Below, piece by piece: positions 46,355 through 56,063 of a stretch of 64,000 nucleotides of DNA (the stretch's first letter is position 1; the number at the start of each line of letters is the position of its first letter). The stretch lies in the NCBI GenBank assembly GCA_902621205.1, contig CACNLH010000003.1, forward strand, positions 62,001-126,000, written 5' to 3'. This DNA comes from an uncultured Alphaproteobacteria bacterium. Its GTDB lineage: Bacteria; Pseudomonadota; Alphaproteobacteria; HIMB59. The position numbers and the translations under genes were made by a program. The notes below the pieces were generated by a model. The model saw only the letters and a list, made by a program, of their open reading frames with translations, searched no databases and was not told the DNA's origin.

Positions 46355-46964
46355 ATTTATTGACAAATTCTGTAAGATTTACTTGTCTAAATTTTTTTAA
46401 CCTTTCTGCTTCAATTATCTTTTTGATTTTATCAACACATTCACTTAAATCCTTATTAAAAACCACATAATCATACTCTGGAAAATGAGAAATCTCATCT
46501 TGAACTAAGTCCATTCTTTTTTTCATTTCATCTTGAGTGTCTCTTCCTCTAATTTGAAGTCTACTGATTAATTCTTTTTTACTAGGAGGTAGAATAAAAA
46601 TACCTACTACATCCATATTACTTTGCTTTAATTGTTGATAGCCTTGCCAGTCAATATCAAATATAACATCTTTTTTTTTGTCAAAAAAACTATTAACTGT
46701 CTCTTTTAGTGTCCCATATTTATAGCCAAAAACATTTGCTGACTCTAAAAATTTATTTTTTTTTAAAGATTTACTAAACTCGATCTCTGTAAGAAAAATA
46801 TAATCTTTTTTGTTAATTTCTCCTTTTCTCTTTGGTCTTGTTGTGCAAGATATGGACAGTGATAATGACTTATCTTTTTTTAGTAGCATTTTTGAAATAG
46901 AAGTTTTTCCAGCACCAGATGGTGAGGATAAAACAATACAAAAATTTTTGCTTTTAATAACCAA
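46344..46964 (-). CDS. gmk: Guanylate kinase
   Basis: 206 residues. The P-loop LSSPSGAGKTSISKM is at about 12-26, with CTTRPKRKGEINKKDYIFL for GMP binding and a lid region near 120-160. It phosphorylates GMP to GDP. It overlaps fabF by 11 bases upstream and rsmA by 11 at its 3' end. The mltG and yicC genes often found between fabF and gmk in relatives are absent. Confidence 0.97.
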   Translation of the reverse strand: MVIKSKNFCIVLSSPSGAGKTSISKMLLKKDKSLSLSISCTTRPKRKGEINKKDYIFLTEIEFSKSLKKNKFLESANVFGYKYGTLKETVNSFFDKKKDVIFDIDWQGYQQLKQSNMDVVGIFILPPSKKELISRLQIRGRDTQDEMKKRMDLVQDEISHFPEYDYVVFNKDLSECVDKIKKIIEAERLKKFRQVNLTEFVNKFRV

Positions 46965-48186
46965 AGATTAAACTTGCGTTTGTACCGCCAAAACCAAAAG
47001 AATTTGAAATTAAATTTTTAATTGATTTTGAGATTGCTTCATTAGGTATGAGATTGATATTAGTATTTGTATCAGGATTTTCTAAGTTCAAAGTCGGAGG
47101 CAGAGTTTTTGTCTGCATTGATTTTAATGAGAATACAGCTTCAACAGCGCCAGCAGCGCCCAAAAGATGACCAATTGCTGATTTATTTGAACTCATACAT
47201 AAACTATCATTTGATCCAAATAATTTTTCTACGGCTGATAGTTCAATCATATCTCCTATCTGAGTAGAGGTGCCATGCGCATTTACATAATCAATTTCAT
47301 GGGAATTTAATTGAGACTCATTCAATGCCATTTCCATGGCTCTATATCCTCCATTACCATCTTCAGAGGGTTTAGTGATATGAAATGCATCACCAGACAA
47401 TCCATAACCTTTTACTTCTCCATATATTTTTGCATTTCTTTTTTTTGCATGATCTAATTCCTCTAAGATCAAAATCCCCGCTCCTTCACCCATAACAAAA
47501 CCAGACCTGTCTTTATCCCATGGCCTTGATCCTCTCACTGGTTGTTCATTAAAAGTATCACATAAAGCTCTAGCTGCAGAAAATCCAGATATACCCAAAG
47601 GACAAATAGCAGCTTCAGCACCTCCACATACCATAAGATCAGCCTTATTATTTTTAATTAATGTGAAGGAGTCACCTATTGCATGAGTGCCTGTTGCACA
47701 TGCAGTAACTGGTGAACCATTAGGTCCTTTGAGATTATACTTAATTGAAATATGGCCAGATAATAAATTTATTAGAGAAGACGGTATAAAAAAAGGAGAA
47801 ATTTTTCTTATTCCTTGGTTATCTAGAATCGATGAATTTTTATATATTGTATCTAGACCACCAATTCCAGAGCCAACCATGACTCCAGATCTTAATGAGT
47901 TTTTATCATTAGTTGTAAAACCTGAGTCAATAATTGCCTCATTAGCTGCTATAAGACCTAAAGTGATAAATCTATCAATTTTTCTTTGTTCTCTGATACT
48001 GACTATTTTATCATTGATTTGTGAGTCTTCTATTGAACCTGCGATTTTGCATGGATAGTTATCAACATTAAATTTGGTTATCTTTGAAATACCACTTTTT
48101 GAATTGATAAGGTTATCCCAGGATGTTTCAACATTATTGCCTAAAGGATTTATTGTTCCGAGTCCAGTTACTACTACACGCCTCAA
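46954..48186 (-). CDS. fabF: 3-oxoacyl-ACP synthase II (KAS II)
   Basis: 410 residues, complete. The Cys-His-His triad is visible: TACATGTHAIGD, NAHGTSTQIGD and SNKSAIGHLLGAAG. It elongates the acyl chain by condensing malonyl-ACP. It follows acpP by 18 bases. As fabH is missing from its usual place after plsX, FabF here may be especially important, but fabH may lie elsewhere. Confidence 0.97.
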   Translation of the reverse strand: MRRVVVTGLGTINPLGNNVETSWDNLINSKSGISKITKFNVDNYPCKIAGSIEDSQINDKIVSIREQRKIDRFITLGLIAANEAIIDSGFTTNDKNSLRSGVMVGSGIGGLDTIYKNSSILDNQGIRKISPFFIPSSLINLLSGHISIKYNLKGPNGSPVTACATGTHAIGDSFTLIKNNKADLMVCGGAEAAICPLGISGFSAARALCDTFNEQPVRGSRPWDKDRSGFVMGEGAGILILEELDHAKKRNAKIYGEVKGYGLSGDAFHITKPSEDGNGGYRAMEMALNESQLNSHEIDYVNAHGTSTQIGDMIELSAVEKLFGSNDSLCMSSNKSAIGHLLGAAGAVEAVFSLKSMQTKTLPPTLNLENPDTNTNINLIPNEAISKSIKNLISNSFGFGGTNASLIFGY

Positions 48187-48204
48187 TTTTTAAAGTTTCT
48201 TAAA

Positions 48205-48441
48205 TTAGTTTGAATTAGCTGATAAATAAGTAACTGCATCTTTTAATGTTACAATTTTTTCAGCAGCATCATCCGGAATTTCACATCCAAATTCTTCTTC
48301 AAAAGCCATAACTAACTCAACAGTGTCTAAACTGTCTGCACCCAGGTCATCAATAAATTTTGAGTCACTTTGTATCTTGCCCTCTTCGACACCTAAATGC
48401 TCTACTACTATCTTTTTTACTCTTTCTTCTATATCGCTCAT
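48205..48441 (-). CDS. acpP: Acyl carrier protein
   Basis: 78 residues, very acidic, with the phosphopantetheine Ser37 in [20 protein letters not shown]. AcpS (21001) modifies it. It starts 63 bases after fabG, one of the few real gaps in the window, and has both a Shine-Dalgarno AAGAGG and a -10 element, so it is likely transcribed on its own as well. Confidence 0.98.
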   Translation of the reverse strand: MSDIEERVKKIVVEHLGVEEGKIQSDSKFIDDLGADSLDTVELVMAFEEEFGCEIPDDAAEKIVTLKDAVTYLSANSN

Positions 48442-48449
48442 TTTAAAAA

Positions 48450-48488
48450 CCTCTTAGTAATAAATTTAAAAGTTCGTACCACATTATA
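48450..48488 (-). promoter_or_regulatory. acpP leader: Shine-Dalgarno and candidate -10 element
   Basis: On the minus strand TATAAT (48483-48488) matches the -10 consensus and AAGAGG (48450-48455) lies 8 bases before the acpP ATG. No convincing -35 is seen. The predicted leader is about 35 bases. A separate promoter before acpP would suit its high expression. Confidence 0.42.
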
Positions 48489-48504
48489 GTTAATATTCAA
48501 ATAA

Positions 48505-49215
48505 TTAAATTAAAGCCAAGCCACCATTAACATGCAAGGTCTGCCCTGTAATATAACTAGCGTTTTCAGAGCATAAAAAGCCCACTGCTTTTGCTATATC
48601 ATTGGATTCACCAAGTTTTTTCATTGGGATCTTATCCAAAATAGCATTTTTTTGATCATCATTGAGTTTATCAGTCATATTTGACTTTATAAAACCTGGG
48701 GCCACACTATTTACAGTAATGTTTCTAGTCGATAATTCCAAAGCAAGGGATTTGACCATTCCTGAAATAGCTGATTTCGATGCTGTATAGTTTACTTGAC
48801 CTGGGTTTCCAGTATGTGCCACTACTGATGAAATAAATACTATTCTTCCAAACCTTTTTTTTACCATTTTTTTTATAAAGTGTTTTAATAAATAAAAAGA
48901 TGAGTTCAGATTTACATTTATAACACTGTTCCATTCATTTGATGACATTCTTAAAAAAATATTATCTTTATTTAAGCCAGCATTTAGAACTAGATAATCA
49001 ATATCAAAATTAAATAGGTCATCTAAATTATAGGTTTCGATATTATTTAAATTTAATTCTTTAAAATTTATATAGCTCTGATCTGATCTCACTTTATCAA
49101 GATTTGTGGTTGTTGAATATATCTCTTTACAACCATTACTATTGAAGTAACTACATATTGAGCTACCAATTGATCCCGTGCCCCCTGTTAAAAACAATTT
49201 TTTATCATTAAACAT
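48505..49215 (-). CDS. fabG: 3-oxoacyl-ACP reductase
   Basis: 236 residues, SDR family. The glycine-rich loop is TGGTGSIG, and the catalytic Ser and YxxxK lie in FISSVVAHTGNPGQVNYTASKSA. NAG (LNAGLNK) and the terminal HVNGG are normal. It reduces 3-oxoacyl-ACP with NADPH. It overlaps fabD by 8 bases. Confidence 0.96.
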   Translation of the reverse strand: MFNDKKLFLTGGTGSIGSSICSYFNSNGCKEIYSTTTNLDKVRSDQSYINFKELNLNNIETYNLDDLFNFDIDYLVLNAGLNKDNIFLRMSSNEWNSVINVNLNSSFYLLKHFIKKMVKKRFGRIVFISSVVAHTGNPGQVNYTASKSAISGMVKSLALELSTRNITVNSVAPGFIKSNMTDKLNDDQKNAILDKIPMKKLGESNDIAKAVGFLCSENASYITGQTLHVNGGLALI

Positions 49216-50116
49216 TTTCTATATCCTTGACATTACAAAAAGATAATTTATCACCTTGAAAATCTCTTGGTAAGAAATTCAATAATGTTTTTTTTGGTCC
49301 TATTTCTATGAATGCATCAACTTCTTCTTTCAAAATAGTTTCAATAGTATCAGACCACAACACTGGGGAGTGTATTTGAAGAGATAGCTGTTTACCATAA
49401 TCCTTTTCTGATATATTTTTATAATTGATAAGCTTATGATTAGAAATTAAATCAAATTCAATTTTTTTGAATATTTTATTTTTAATTTTTTCATTAAACA
49501 CTTTTGCACTTTCAACCATCAAATCTGAATGAAATGGTGCTGAAACATTTAAAGGTATAAACTTTCCAATTTGATTATGTTCTTTAAATTTTAATAAATT
49601 TTCTTTCAAACCACAAATAACAACCTGCCTATCTGAGTTAAGATTAGCTAAGTAAACACCATCTCCCAATAACTTTTCATCTATTTTTAAATTTTCTTTT
49701 TTTAAAATAGCATACATAGCATATTTATTTGGATCTGATACTATTGACATTGACTCAGCACGAGAAATGACTACTTTAAGCATTTCCTCAAAATCTAAGG
49801 TTTCAGCAAAATATAGAGCACAGTATTCTCCTAAAGAGTGACCTGCTAAAATAATTTTTGAGAAATTTTTGATAAAGTAATCCTTGCAAAGATCGATTAT
49901 TATTGAACTAAATACAAAGATCATGGGTTGGCTATATTGAGTTAAATTTAATAAATTAGGGTCACTTTGAGCTTCAAGCAAATCATAACCAAGAATTTTA
50001 GAACTGGTGGTGTATCTTTCTTTAACCCAGTCATATTTACTAATAAAATCAATACCCATTTCGGCAAATTGTGAACCTTGACCTGTAAAAAGCAAAGAAA
50101 GATTTTTATTTGACAT
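49208..50116 (-). CDS. fabD: Malonyl-CoA:ACP transacylase
   Basis: 302 residues from the ATG at 50116; an upstream ATG at 50173 adds 19 unconserved residues and would invade the divergent rpsF. The motifs are LLFTGQGSQFAEMG, the catalytic Ser in AGHSLGEYCAL and VSAPFHSDLM with the second-site His. It loads malonyl onto ACP. It heads the fabD-fabG-acpP-fabF cluster; the divergent rpsF begins 32 bases away. Confidence 0.94.
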   Translation of the reverse strand: MSNKNLSLLFTGQGSQFAEMGIDFISKYDWVKERYTTSSKILGYDLLEAQSDPNLLNLTQYSQPMIFVFSSIIIDLCKDYFIKNFSKIILAGHSLGEYCALYFAETLDFEEMLKVVISRAESMSIVSDPNKYAMYAILKKENLKIDEKLLGDGVYLANLNSDRQVVICGLKENLLKFKEHNQIGKFIPLNVSAPFHSDLMVESAKVFNEKIKNKIFKKIEFDLISNHKLINYKNISEKDYGKQLSLQIHSPVLWSDTIETILKEEVDAFIEIGPKKTLLNFLPRDFQGDKLSFCNVKDIENV

Positions 50117-50148
50117 AGTTAAATTATATCTGTAGACACTCTTTTTAC

Positions 50149-50478
50149 ATGAGTAGCATATATGAAACAACAATTATAGTAAAACCTGATCTTGCCAACG
50201 ATCAGTTAAAGAGTCTTAATACATCTATAGATCATTTTTTTTCTGATAATAATGTTACAATTGCTTATAAAGAAGACTGGGGAATTAAAAATTTAAAAAC
50301 TTCAATAAATAATTATTCAAAGGGATCATTCAAATTCATGAGATTTAATTCTAAAACAGATTTTCCAAAAAAACTTGATGTTTTTTTGAAATTTAATACA
50401 GATTGCCTTCGTTTTCTTATTACAAAGTCAAATAATGGGTTAGATGAAGTTACTCCTCAAATGAACAAGGATAGTTAA
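50149..50478 (+). CDS. rpsF: 30S ribosomal protein bS6
   Basis: 109 residues. YETTIIVKPDLA and the KEDWGIKNLKTSINNYSKGSF stretch are typical. It forms the platform heterodimer with bS18. The stop and the rpsR start share TAATG. The start is confirmed by the conserved YETT at residue 5. Confidence 0.96.
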   Translation: MSSIYETTIIVKPDLANDQLKSLNTSIDHFFSDNNVTIAYKEDWGIKNLKTSINNYSKGSFKFMRFNSKTDFPKKLDVFLKFNTDCLRFLITKSNNGLDEVTPQMNKDS

Positions 50479-50666
50479 TGAAAAAAAGCTTAAATATTAC
50501 AAATGATGAATTAATGAAGCTTGATTATAAACATACACATATTTTAAAAAAATTCACAAATGAAAATGGAAAAATTATCCCACAAAGAGTTACAAATATA
50601 TCTAGATCTAATCACACCAAAATAACTAAGGCAATTAAACAGGCGAGATTTTTGTCCTTGATATAG
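50478..50666 (+). CDS. rpsR: 30S ribosomal protein bS18 (short N terminus)
   Basis: 62 residues, shorter than the usual 75 because the basic, often Cys-containing N-terminal extension is missing. The core LDYKHTHILKKFTNENGKIIPQRVTNIS and the KAIKQARFLSL end are intact. It binds bS6 and 16S rRNA. The order rpsF-rpsR-rplI is conserved. Confidence 0.95.
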   Translation: MKKSLNITNDELMKLDYKHTHILKKFTNENGKIIPQRVTNISRSNHTKITKAIKQARFLSLI

Positions 50667-50670
50667 AGTT

Positions 50671-51129
50671 ATGACTAAAGTTGTTGTTCTAGAAAAATTT
50701 AAAAAAAATTGGGATATTGGATCTGTTGTATCTGTAAAAGACGGTTATGCTAGAAATTACCTAATTCCGACTGGTAAAGCTAAATTTGCAACAAAACAAA
50801 ATATCGAAGAAACAAAATCGTTAGAAGAGAGTCTTATCAAAAAAGATGATGAAAATAAAACTAATGCAAAAAAAATAGCTTTGAAAATAGACGAATTAAA
50901 GTTCACAAAGGAGATAGCGGCTAAAGAAAATGGAGAATTATATGGATCTCTTAGTGTATCTGATATCTTTGTCTTTCTAAGTGAAAACGAAGTTAATATT
51001 CAAAAGAAGTCAATTAAACTTGGTAATAAAATTAAAACCACAGGCGAATACTCTGTAGATATAGACTTACATCCTGAGGTAAATTGTTCACTCGATATTG
51101 AGATCTTATCCCCTAAAACTTCTTCCTAA
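50671..51129 (+). CDS. rplI: 50S ribosomal protein bL9
   Basis: 152 residues. The N-terminal domain KKNWDIGSVVSVKDGYARNYLIPTGKA is textbook L9. A long connecting helix and a C-terminal domain with GELYGSLSVSDI follow. It begins 4 bases after rpsR; a 40-base AT-rich gap then precedes dnaB. Confidence 0.97.
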   Translation: MTKVVVLEKFKKNWDIGSVVSVKDGYARNYLIPTGKAKFATKQNIEETKSLEESLIKKDDENKTNAKKIALKIDELKFTKEIAAKENGELYGSLSVSDIFVFLSENEVNIQKKSIKLGNKIKTTGEYSVDIDLHPEVNCSLDIEILSPKTSS

Positions 51130-51169
51130 GACTATCTTTTTTTAAATATATTAATAACTTAATAATATT

Positions 51170-52591
51170 ATGCAAAAAACTTTTGAGAGTTTAAAAGATA
51201 ATGACATTGAAATTATAGTTATTGCTTATTTACTTAAGCACCCAGATTTGCTTGATACTCATTTTGAACACTTAGATAATTCACTGTTTGCTAATGTAGA
51301 AAATTTAAAAATTTTTAATATTTTAGAAGATTTTAACAAATCACAGAAAAACATTTCTATCGATACAATTAAAAATTATATCCCAGATATTCAATCCAAA
51401 ACACATAAAGAACTCTCTCAACAAATAGATCAAATTGTTTTTTCAAAAGATATTTTTTCTAGTTATTTAGAAACTCTTCAAGAGTTATATATGCGAAGAG
51501 AACTATTCAAAATTACACAAAATAAAAATAATGAGTCAACAACTTTTGAAACAGCTAGCAATATTAAAGATATTTTTATGGATCTAGAAAAAAAATTATT
51601 TGATTTGACTAACTACAAAAAAAGTAATTATGAATTTAAAAACTTTGCCACAGTTACAAAATCATCTCTTCAACTAGTCGAAAAAGCATTTAAAAAAAAA
51701 GGTAAATATTCTGGTATTGTTTCTGGTTTTGAAGATTTAGATAATATGTTAGGAGGCTTACAAAATTCTGACCTAATTATTCTCGCAGGTAGGCCTTCCA
51801 TGGGTAAAACTGCACTTGCAACTAACATTGCCTTTAATGCTACAAAATATTTTTCTAGAGAAGAGGATAAGGGTTCCGTTGTAATGTTCTCTTTAGAAAT
51901 GTCTGCTGAGCAAATAGGTTTAAGAATTTTAGCTGAACAATCAAAAATACCAAGCGATAAACTTCGTAAGGGTGAGCTTAATGAAAAAGACTCTCTTGAA
52001 CTTCAAAATACATATCAAGAAATAAATAATTTAAACTTTTATTTTGATGATAGTCCAAATTTAACTGTATCAGAATTAAGGTCTAAGCTTCGAAGATACA
52101 AAAATAATTATAATATAAAATTAGTTTTAATTGATTACTTACAATTAATAAAACCAGAGGGCAGTAGAGACAATCGGGTAAATGAATTATCTGAAATAAC
52201 TAGAAATTTAAAACAGTTAGCTAAAGAATTTGACTTACCTGTAATTTCACTTTCTCAGCTTTCTCGTCAGGTTGAAAATAGAGATGATAAAAGACCCCTA
52301 CTATCAGATTTAAGAGAGTCAGGAAGCATTGAACAAGACGCGGATGTTGTAATGTTTATTTATAGAGAAAGTTACTACTTACAAAGAAACGAACCAATAA
52401 GGGGCGCTGATGAAACTCAAGAGTCATATCAAAAAAAACACGACACTTGGAAAGATAGAAATGAGGAGGTCTTTAATAAAGCAGAATTAATTGTTGCAAA
52501 ACAAAGAAATGGTCCTACGGGTAAGATTGAGTTATACTTTGACGATAAATATACCAAATTCTTGGGAATTGAAAAAAATGCATCAAATTAA
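51170..52591 (+). CDS. dnaB: Replicative DNA helicase DnaB
   Basis: 473 residues: N-terminal collar domain to about 150 and a RecA-like domain with Walker A AGRPSMGKTAL (K213), Walker B region IKLVLIDYLQLI and the SQLSRQVE and DLRESGSIEQDADVVMF motifs. No intein is present. It unwinds DNA ahead of the fork. It follows the ribosomal protein genes; mlaE begins 8 bases after the stop, where alr and radA occur in relatives. Confidence 0.97.
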   Translation: MQKTFESLKDNDIEIIVIAYLLKHPDLLDTHFEHLDNSLFANVENLKIFNILEDFNKSQKNISIDTIKNYIPDIQSKTHKELSQQIDQIVFSKDIFSSYLETLQELYMRRELFKITQNKNNESTTFETASNIKDIFMDLEKKLFDLTNYKKSNYEFKNFATVTKSSLQLVEKAFKKKGKYSGIVSGFEDLDNMLGGLQNSDLIILAGRPSMGKTALATNIAFNATKYFSREEDKGSVVMFSLEMSAEQIGLRILAEQSKIPSDKLRKGELNEKDSLELQNTYQEINNLNFYFDDSPNLTVSELRSKLRRYKNNYNIKLVLIDYLQLIKPEGSRDNRVNELSEITRNLKQLAKEFDLPVISLSQLSRQVENRDDKRPLLSDLRESGSIEQDADVVMFIYRESYYLQRNEPIRGADETQESYQKKHDTWKDRNEEVFNKAELIVAKQRNGPTGKIELYFDDKYTKFLGIEKNASN

Positions 52592-52599
52592 GATTTTAA

Positions 52600-53367
52600 A
52601 TGAAATTTATTGAAAATATTGGTGAACTAATAATAAAACTTTTATCTAATTTAGGAAAATTCATATTATTTATACTTTTCTTTTTTAAATATTTATTTAA
52701 ACCAAAATTTTATTTAAGAAATAACTTTAACTACTTTATTAACATATTTATTTCAACTTTACCGATTATAGCACTAACTGGAATTTTTTCAGGAATGGTA
52801 CTTGCTTTACAATCTTATACTGGTTTTTCAAGATTTTCAGCAGAGTCAGCTATACCCAATATAGTTGTAATAACTTTAACAAGAGAATTAGGACCTGTAT
52901 TAACAGGTCTCATGGTTTCAGCAAGAGTTGGTTCTTCAATTGCTGCAGAAATAGCCACTATGAGGGTCACTGAGCAAATAGATGCACTTAAGACACTCAA
53001 TACAAATTATTATAATTATCTTGTGACACCTAGAGTTTTATCTTTAACATTAGCTTTACCTATATTTGTAACAATAGTGGATTTCATAGGAGTAATGGGT
53101 GGATACATAGTATCAGTATACAGACTTGGATTTAATGATAACTTATATCTATTAAATACAATTGATTTTTTGAGTTTAGGTGATTATTTATCAGGAGTTT
53201 TTAAAGCATTTGCATTTGGTTTTATTATATCTATTGTAAGTTGTTATTGTGGACTATTTTCTGATAAAGGAGCATTTGGTGTTGGTTCAGCTACAACAAA
53301 TGCTGTTGTAATTTCTTCAATTCTTATTTTGTCTTCAAATTATTTTCTCACAGAATTATTCTTTTAA
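52600..53367 (+). CDS. mlaE: ABC transporter permease, MlaE/YrbE family
   Basis: 255 residues. The MlaE signature is clear: SGMVLALQSYTGF, TRELGPVLTGLMVSARVGSSIAAEIATMRVTEQIDAL, and five or so membrane helices. It belongs to inner-membrane lipid transport systems that keep outer-membrane asymmetry. The ATPase gene overlaps it by one base. No MCE-domain MlaD gene follows, so the substrate-binding part must be encoded elsewhere. Confidence 0.92.
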   Translation: MKFIENIGELIIKLLSNLGKFILFILFFFKYLFKPKFYLRNNFNYFINIFISTLPIIALTGIFSGMVLALQSYTGFSRFSAESAIPNIVVITLTRELGPVLTGLMVSARVGSSIAAEIATMRVTEQIDALKTLNTNYYNYLVTPRVLSLTLALPIFVTIVDFIGVMGGYIVSVYRLGFNDNLYLLNTIDFLSLGDYLSGVFKAFAFGFIISIVSCYCGLFSDKGAFGVGSATTNAVVISSILILSSNYFLTELFF

Positions 53368-54068
53368 TGAAAATAGAAGTAAAAAATTTAAAAAAAAAAT
53401 TTAGCGAAGAATTTATTTTAAAAGATATAAGTCTAACTATAGAGAAAAATAAATCTACCGTAATTCTGGGTCAATCTGGTTGTGGAAAATCTGTATTGAT
53501 AAAAACTATTTATAAATTATTAAATTTTGATACCGGGTCGATTTTATATAATGGGAAGTCAGAAGTTGATACTGATAAGTTTAGTATGTTATTTCAATAC
53601 GGTGCTCTATTTGATAGTTTAAAAATATCTGAAAATATTGCCTTTACTGATTTTATTAATAATAAAACAAAATTTGAAAAAAAAGTTATCTCTCTTATGA
53701 GCGATGTAGGTTTAGAAAAATCTATATTTAATAAATATCCCTCAGAGATATCTGGAGGTATGAAGAAAAGAGTAGCATTAGCAAGGGCACTTTATAAAAA
53801 TCCTAAAGTAATTTTTCTTGATGAACCTACTACAGGTCTAGACCCAATAAATAGTGATAAAATTAACGAGTTGATATTAAAAGTCATAACAAATAGAAAA
53901 ATCACAGCTGTAACAATAACTCATGATATCAAAAGTGCAATTAAAACGGGAGATTACTATTTTTTTATTCATAAAGGTATAATTCAAGATAAGGGAGATT
54001 GTAAAAAAATTTTAAAGACAAAAAATAAAATATTTAAGTCATTTATTATGGGAGCAAATCTCAAATAG
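53367..54068 (+). CDS. mlaF: ABC transporter ATPase, MlaF family
   Basis: 233 residues. Walker A GQSGCGKSVL (K41), signature SGGMKKRVALARAL, Walker B VIFLDEPTTGLDP and the H-loop THD are all intact. The EISGGMKKR form of the signature is typical of MlaF. It powers the MlaE permease, whose stop codon it shares a base with, and is 2 bases from cvpA. Confidence 0.93.
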   Translation: MKIEVKNLKKKFSEEFILKDISLTIEKNKSTVILGQSGCGKSVLIKTIYKLLNFDTGSILYNGKSEVDTDKFSMLFQYGALFDSLKISENIAFTDFINNKTKFEKKVISLMSDVGLEKSIFNKYPSEISGGMKKRVALARALYKNPKVIFLDEPTTGLDPINSDKINELILKVITNRKITAVTITHDIKSAIKTGDYYFFIHKGIIQDKGDCKKILKTKNKIFKSFIMGANLK

Positions 54069-54070
54069 TA

Positions 54071-54634
54071 ATGGATTTTTTAGGTTTAAATTACATTGAT
54101 TATTCGTATCTAATACTTCTTATTATATTTGTAGTTTTTTTTGGTATCAAAGGTGCCACTAAATCTATCAGCTACAGTCTTAAAATCATCTTATCTATAT
54201 CTCTACCTTTTATTTTTCATAAGAGAATACTAAATTTTTCTTTACAAAAGTTAGATATTGAATATTTTTTTTTATTACAAGATAAAAATGCAATTTTTTT
54301 AGAGATTATATCTTTTGTTACTCTTTTTTTGATAACATACATTATTTACTCAATTCTAGAAAAAGCTTTAAATTTAAAATCACCCACGCAACTTGAATTC
54401 AAAATTTTAGACTCTATAATTGGATCAATTTATGGAATAATTTTATTTTCAGTCCTCTTTTATTTTTCTTATATTGCTTTTTTTAATAATTACATTGACG
54501 ATAAAAATAGAATTATGAAATTAAATATTTCAATATATGAAAACCTTATGTATAAAGACCCAAAGATTGAAAAAAAAATTAAAAAAGACTCATCTAATAA
54601 AGAAAAAAAGAATGATAAAGAAAAACTCTACTAA
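54071..54634 (+). CDS. cvpA: CvpA-family membrane protein
   Basis: 187 residues with four membrane helices (about 10-25, 30-48, 75-100 and 115-140) and a Lys-rich tail. CvpA proteins next to purF are linked to colicin V production and envelope stress; the molecular function is unsettled. Its last 23 bases overlap the start of purF, the classic cvpA-purF pair. Confidence 0.85.
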   Translation: MDFLGLNYIDYSYLILLIIFVVFFGIKGATKSISYSLKIILSISLPFIFHKRILNFSLQKLDIEYFFLLQDKNAIFLEIISFVTLFLITYIIYSILEKALNLKSPTQLEFKILDSIIGSIYGIILFSVLFYFSYIAFFNNYIDDKNRIMKLNISIYENLMYKDPKIEKKIKKDSSNKEKKNDKEKLY

Positions 54635-56063
54635 GGTAAGAGAAGAATGTGGTGTTTTTGGTATTTCAAATATTAATGATGCATCAGCTTTAACAGCTTT
54701 GGGTTTACACGCACTTCAACATAGAGGACAAGAGGGCTGTGGAATAGTCTCATATGATGGTAAAAATTATTATTCTGAAAAAAGATTTGGACTTGTAGGA
54801 GATAATTTTAATAATGAGGACACAATTAAGAAATTACCTGGTAATTATGCAATTGGGCATAACAGATATAGCACAACTGGCGGTAAAATATTAAGAAATG
54901 TTCAACCCTTTTTTGCAGACACGAATGCTGGTGGTATAGGAGTCTCTCATAATGGTAATTTTACGAATGCTATTACATTAAGAAAAGAACTGGTCAAAGA
55001 TGGAGCAATTTTTTACACAACTTCAGACTCTGAAACAATTGTTCAGCTAATAGCAAGGTCAAAAAAAGAAAAAAATATTGATAAAATTATTGAGGCAATT
55101 TCACAAATTCAGGGTGGCTATGCATTGGTAATGCTTACTAAAGACGTTCTTATTGGTGCAAGAGATATATATGGGATCAGGCCTTTAGTGATAGGCACGA
55201 TAAATAATTCATATGTCTTAGCATCTGAAACTTGTGCTCTTGATATCATAGGTGCGGAATTTGTTAGGGAGGTTGATAACGGTGAAATTGTGTATATAGA
55301 AAATAATGAATTACATAGTCTAAAACCATTTGGTAATCACAAATCTCGCCCTTGTGTATTTGAATATATATATTTTGCAAGACCAGATAGTATTTTAAGA
55401 GGTAAAACAGCTTATGAATATAGAAAAAATTTAGGAAGAGAGTTAGCAAAAGAGGATGATTTAGATGCAGAGTTAGTTGTACCTGTTCCAGACTCAGGAA
55501 ATGCAGCTGCAATAGGGTATAGTCAGGAAAAGAAAATTAATTTTGATTTGGGATTAATTAGGAATCATTATGTTGGTAGAACTTTCATAGAGCCTGGCCA
55601 ACAAATAAGGAGCTTGGGTGTTAAATTAAAATTAAATGCTAACAGAAGCTCTATTGCAAATAAAAAAATTATATTAGTAGATGACTCTTTAGTACGTGGT
55701 ACAACTTCACATAAAATTGTTAAGATGCTATATGATGCAGGTGCTAAAGAAGTTCATTTAAGAATAGCCTGTCCTGAAATTAAATTTCCAGATTTTTACG
55801 GAGTTGATATGCCAACAAAAAAGGAATTATTAGCAGCAAATAAAAGTGTTGAAGAAATATGTAATTATGTAAAAGCAAAAAGTTTAAAATTCTTAACTTT
55901 AAACGGGTTATATATAGCTCTAGGTTATCTTAAAAGAGATAATAATAGACCTCAATTAACAGATCATTACTTTACAGGTGATTATCCAATCAAATTAATT
56001 GACCAATTAGGTGACAATAAAATTACTCAACTTTCTCTACTAAGCTCAGGATCGAATATTTAA
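54612..56063 (+). CDS. purF: Amidophosphoribosyltransferase
   Basis: 483 residues from the ATG at 54612, chosen because a short propeptide of 12 residues then precedes the catalytic Cys13 of CGVFGI. Upstream in-frame ATG codons would make an unlikely 37-residue leader. The glutaminase motifs HNRYSTTG and SHNGNFTN and the PRPP motif ILVDDSLVRGTTS are intact. It makes phosphoribosylamine, the first step of purine synthesis. A TTG-initiated gene follows with no gap. Confidence 0.95.
   Translation: MIKKNSTKVREECGVFGISNINDASALTALGLHALQHRGQEGCGIVSYDGKNYYSEKRFGLVGDNFNNEDTIKKLPGNYAIGHNRYSTTGGKILRNVQPFFADTNAGGIGVSHNGNFTNAITLRKELVKDGAIFYTTSDSETIVQLIARSKKEKNIDKIIEAISQIQGGYALVMLTKDVLIGARDIYGIRPLVIGTINNSYVLASETCALDIIGAEFVREVDNGEIVYIENNELHSLKPFGNHKSRPCVFEYIYFARPDSILRGKTAYEYRKNLGRELAKEDDLDAELVVPVPDSGNAAAIGYSQEKKINFDLGLIRNHYVGRTFIEPGQQIRSLGVKLKLNANRSSIANKKIILVDDSLVRGTTSHKIVKMLYDAGAKEVHLRIACPEIKFPDFYGVDMPTKKELLAANKSVEEICNYVKAKSLKFLTLNGLYIALGYLKRDNNRPQLTDHYFTGDYPIKLIDQLGDNKITQLSLLSSGSNI

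Noticed and set aside
52600-54068. The MlaEF pair as a laterally acquired transporter
   Set aside because: Base composition and codon use look like the neighbours and both are typical proteobacterial Mla components, so transfer is not supported.
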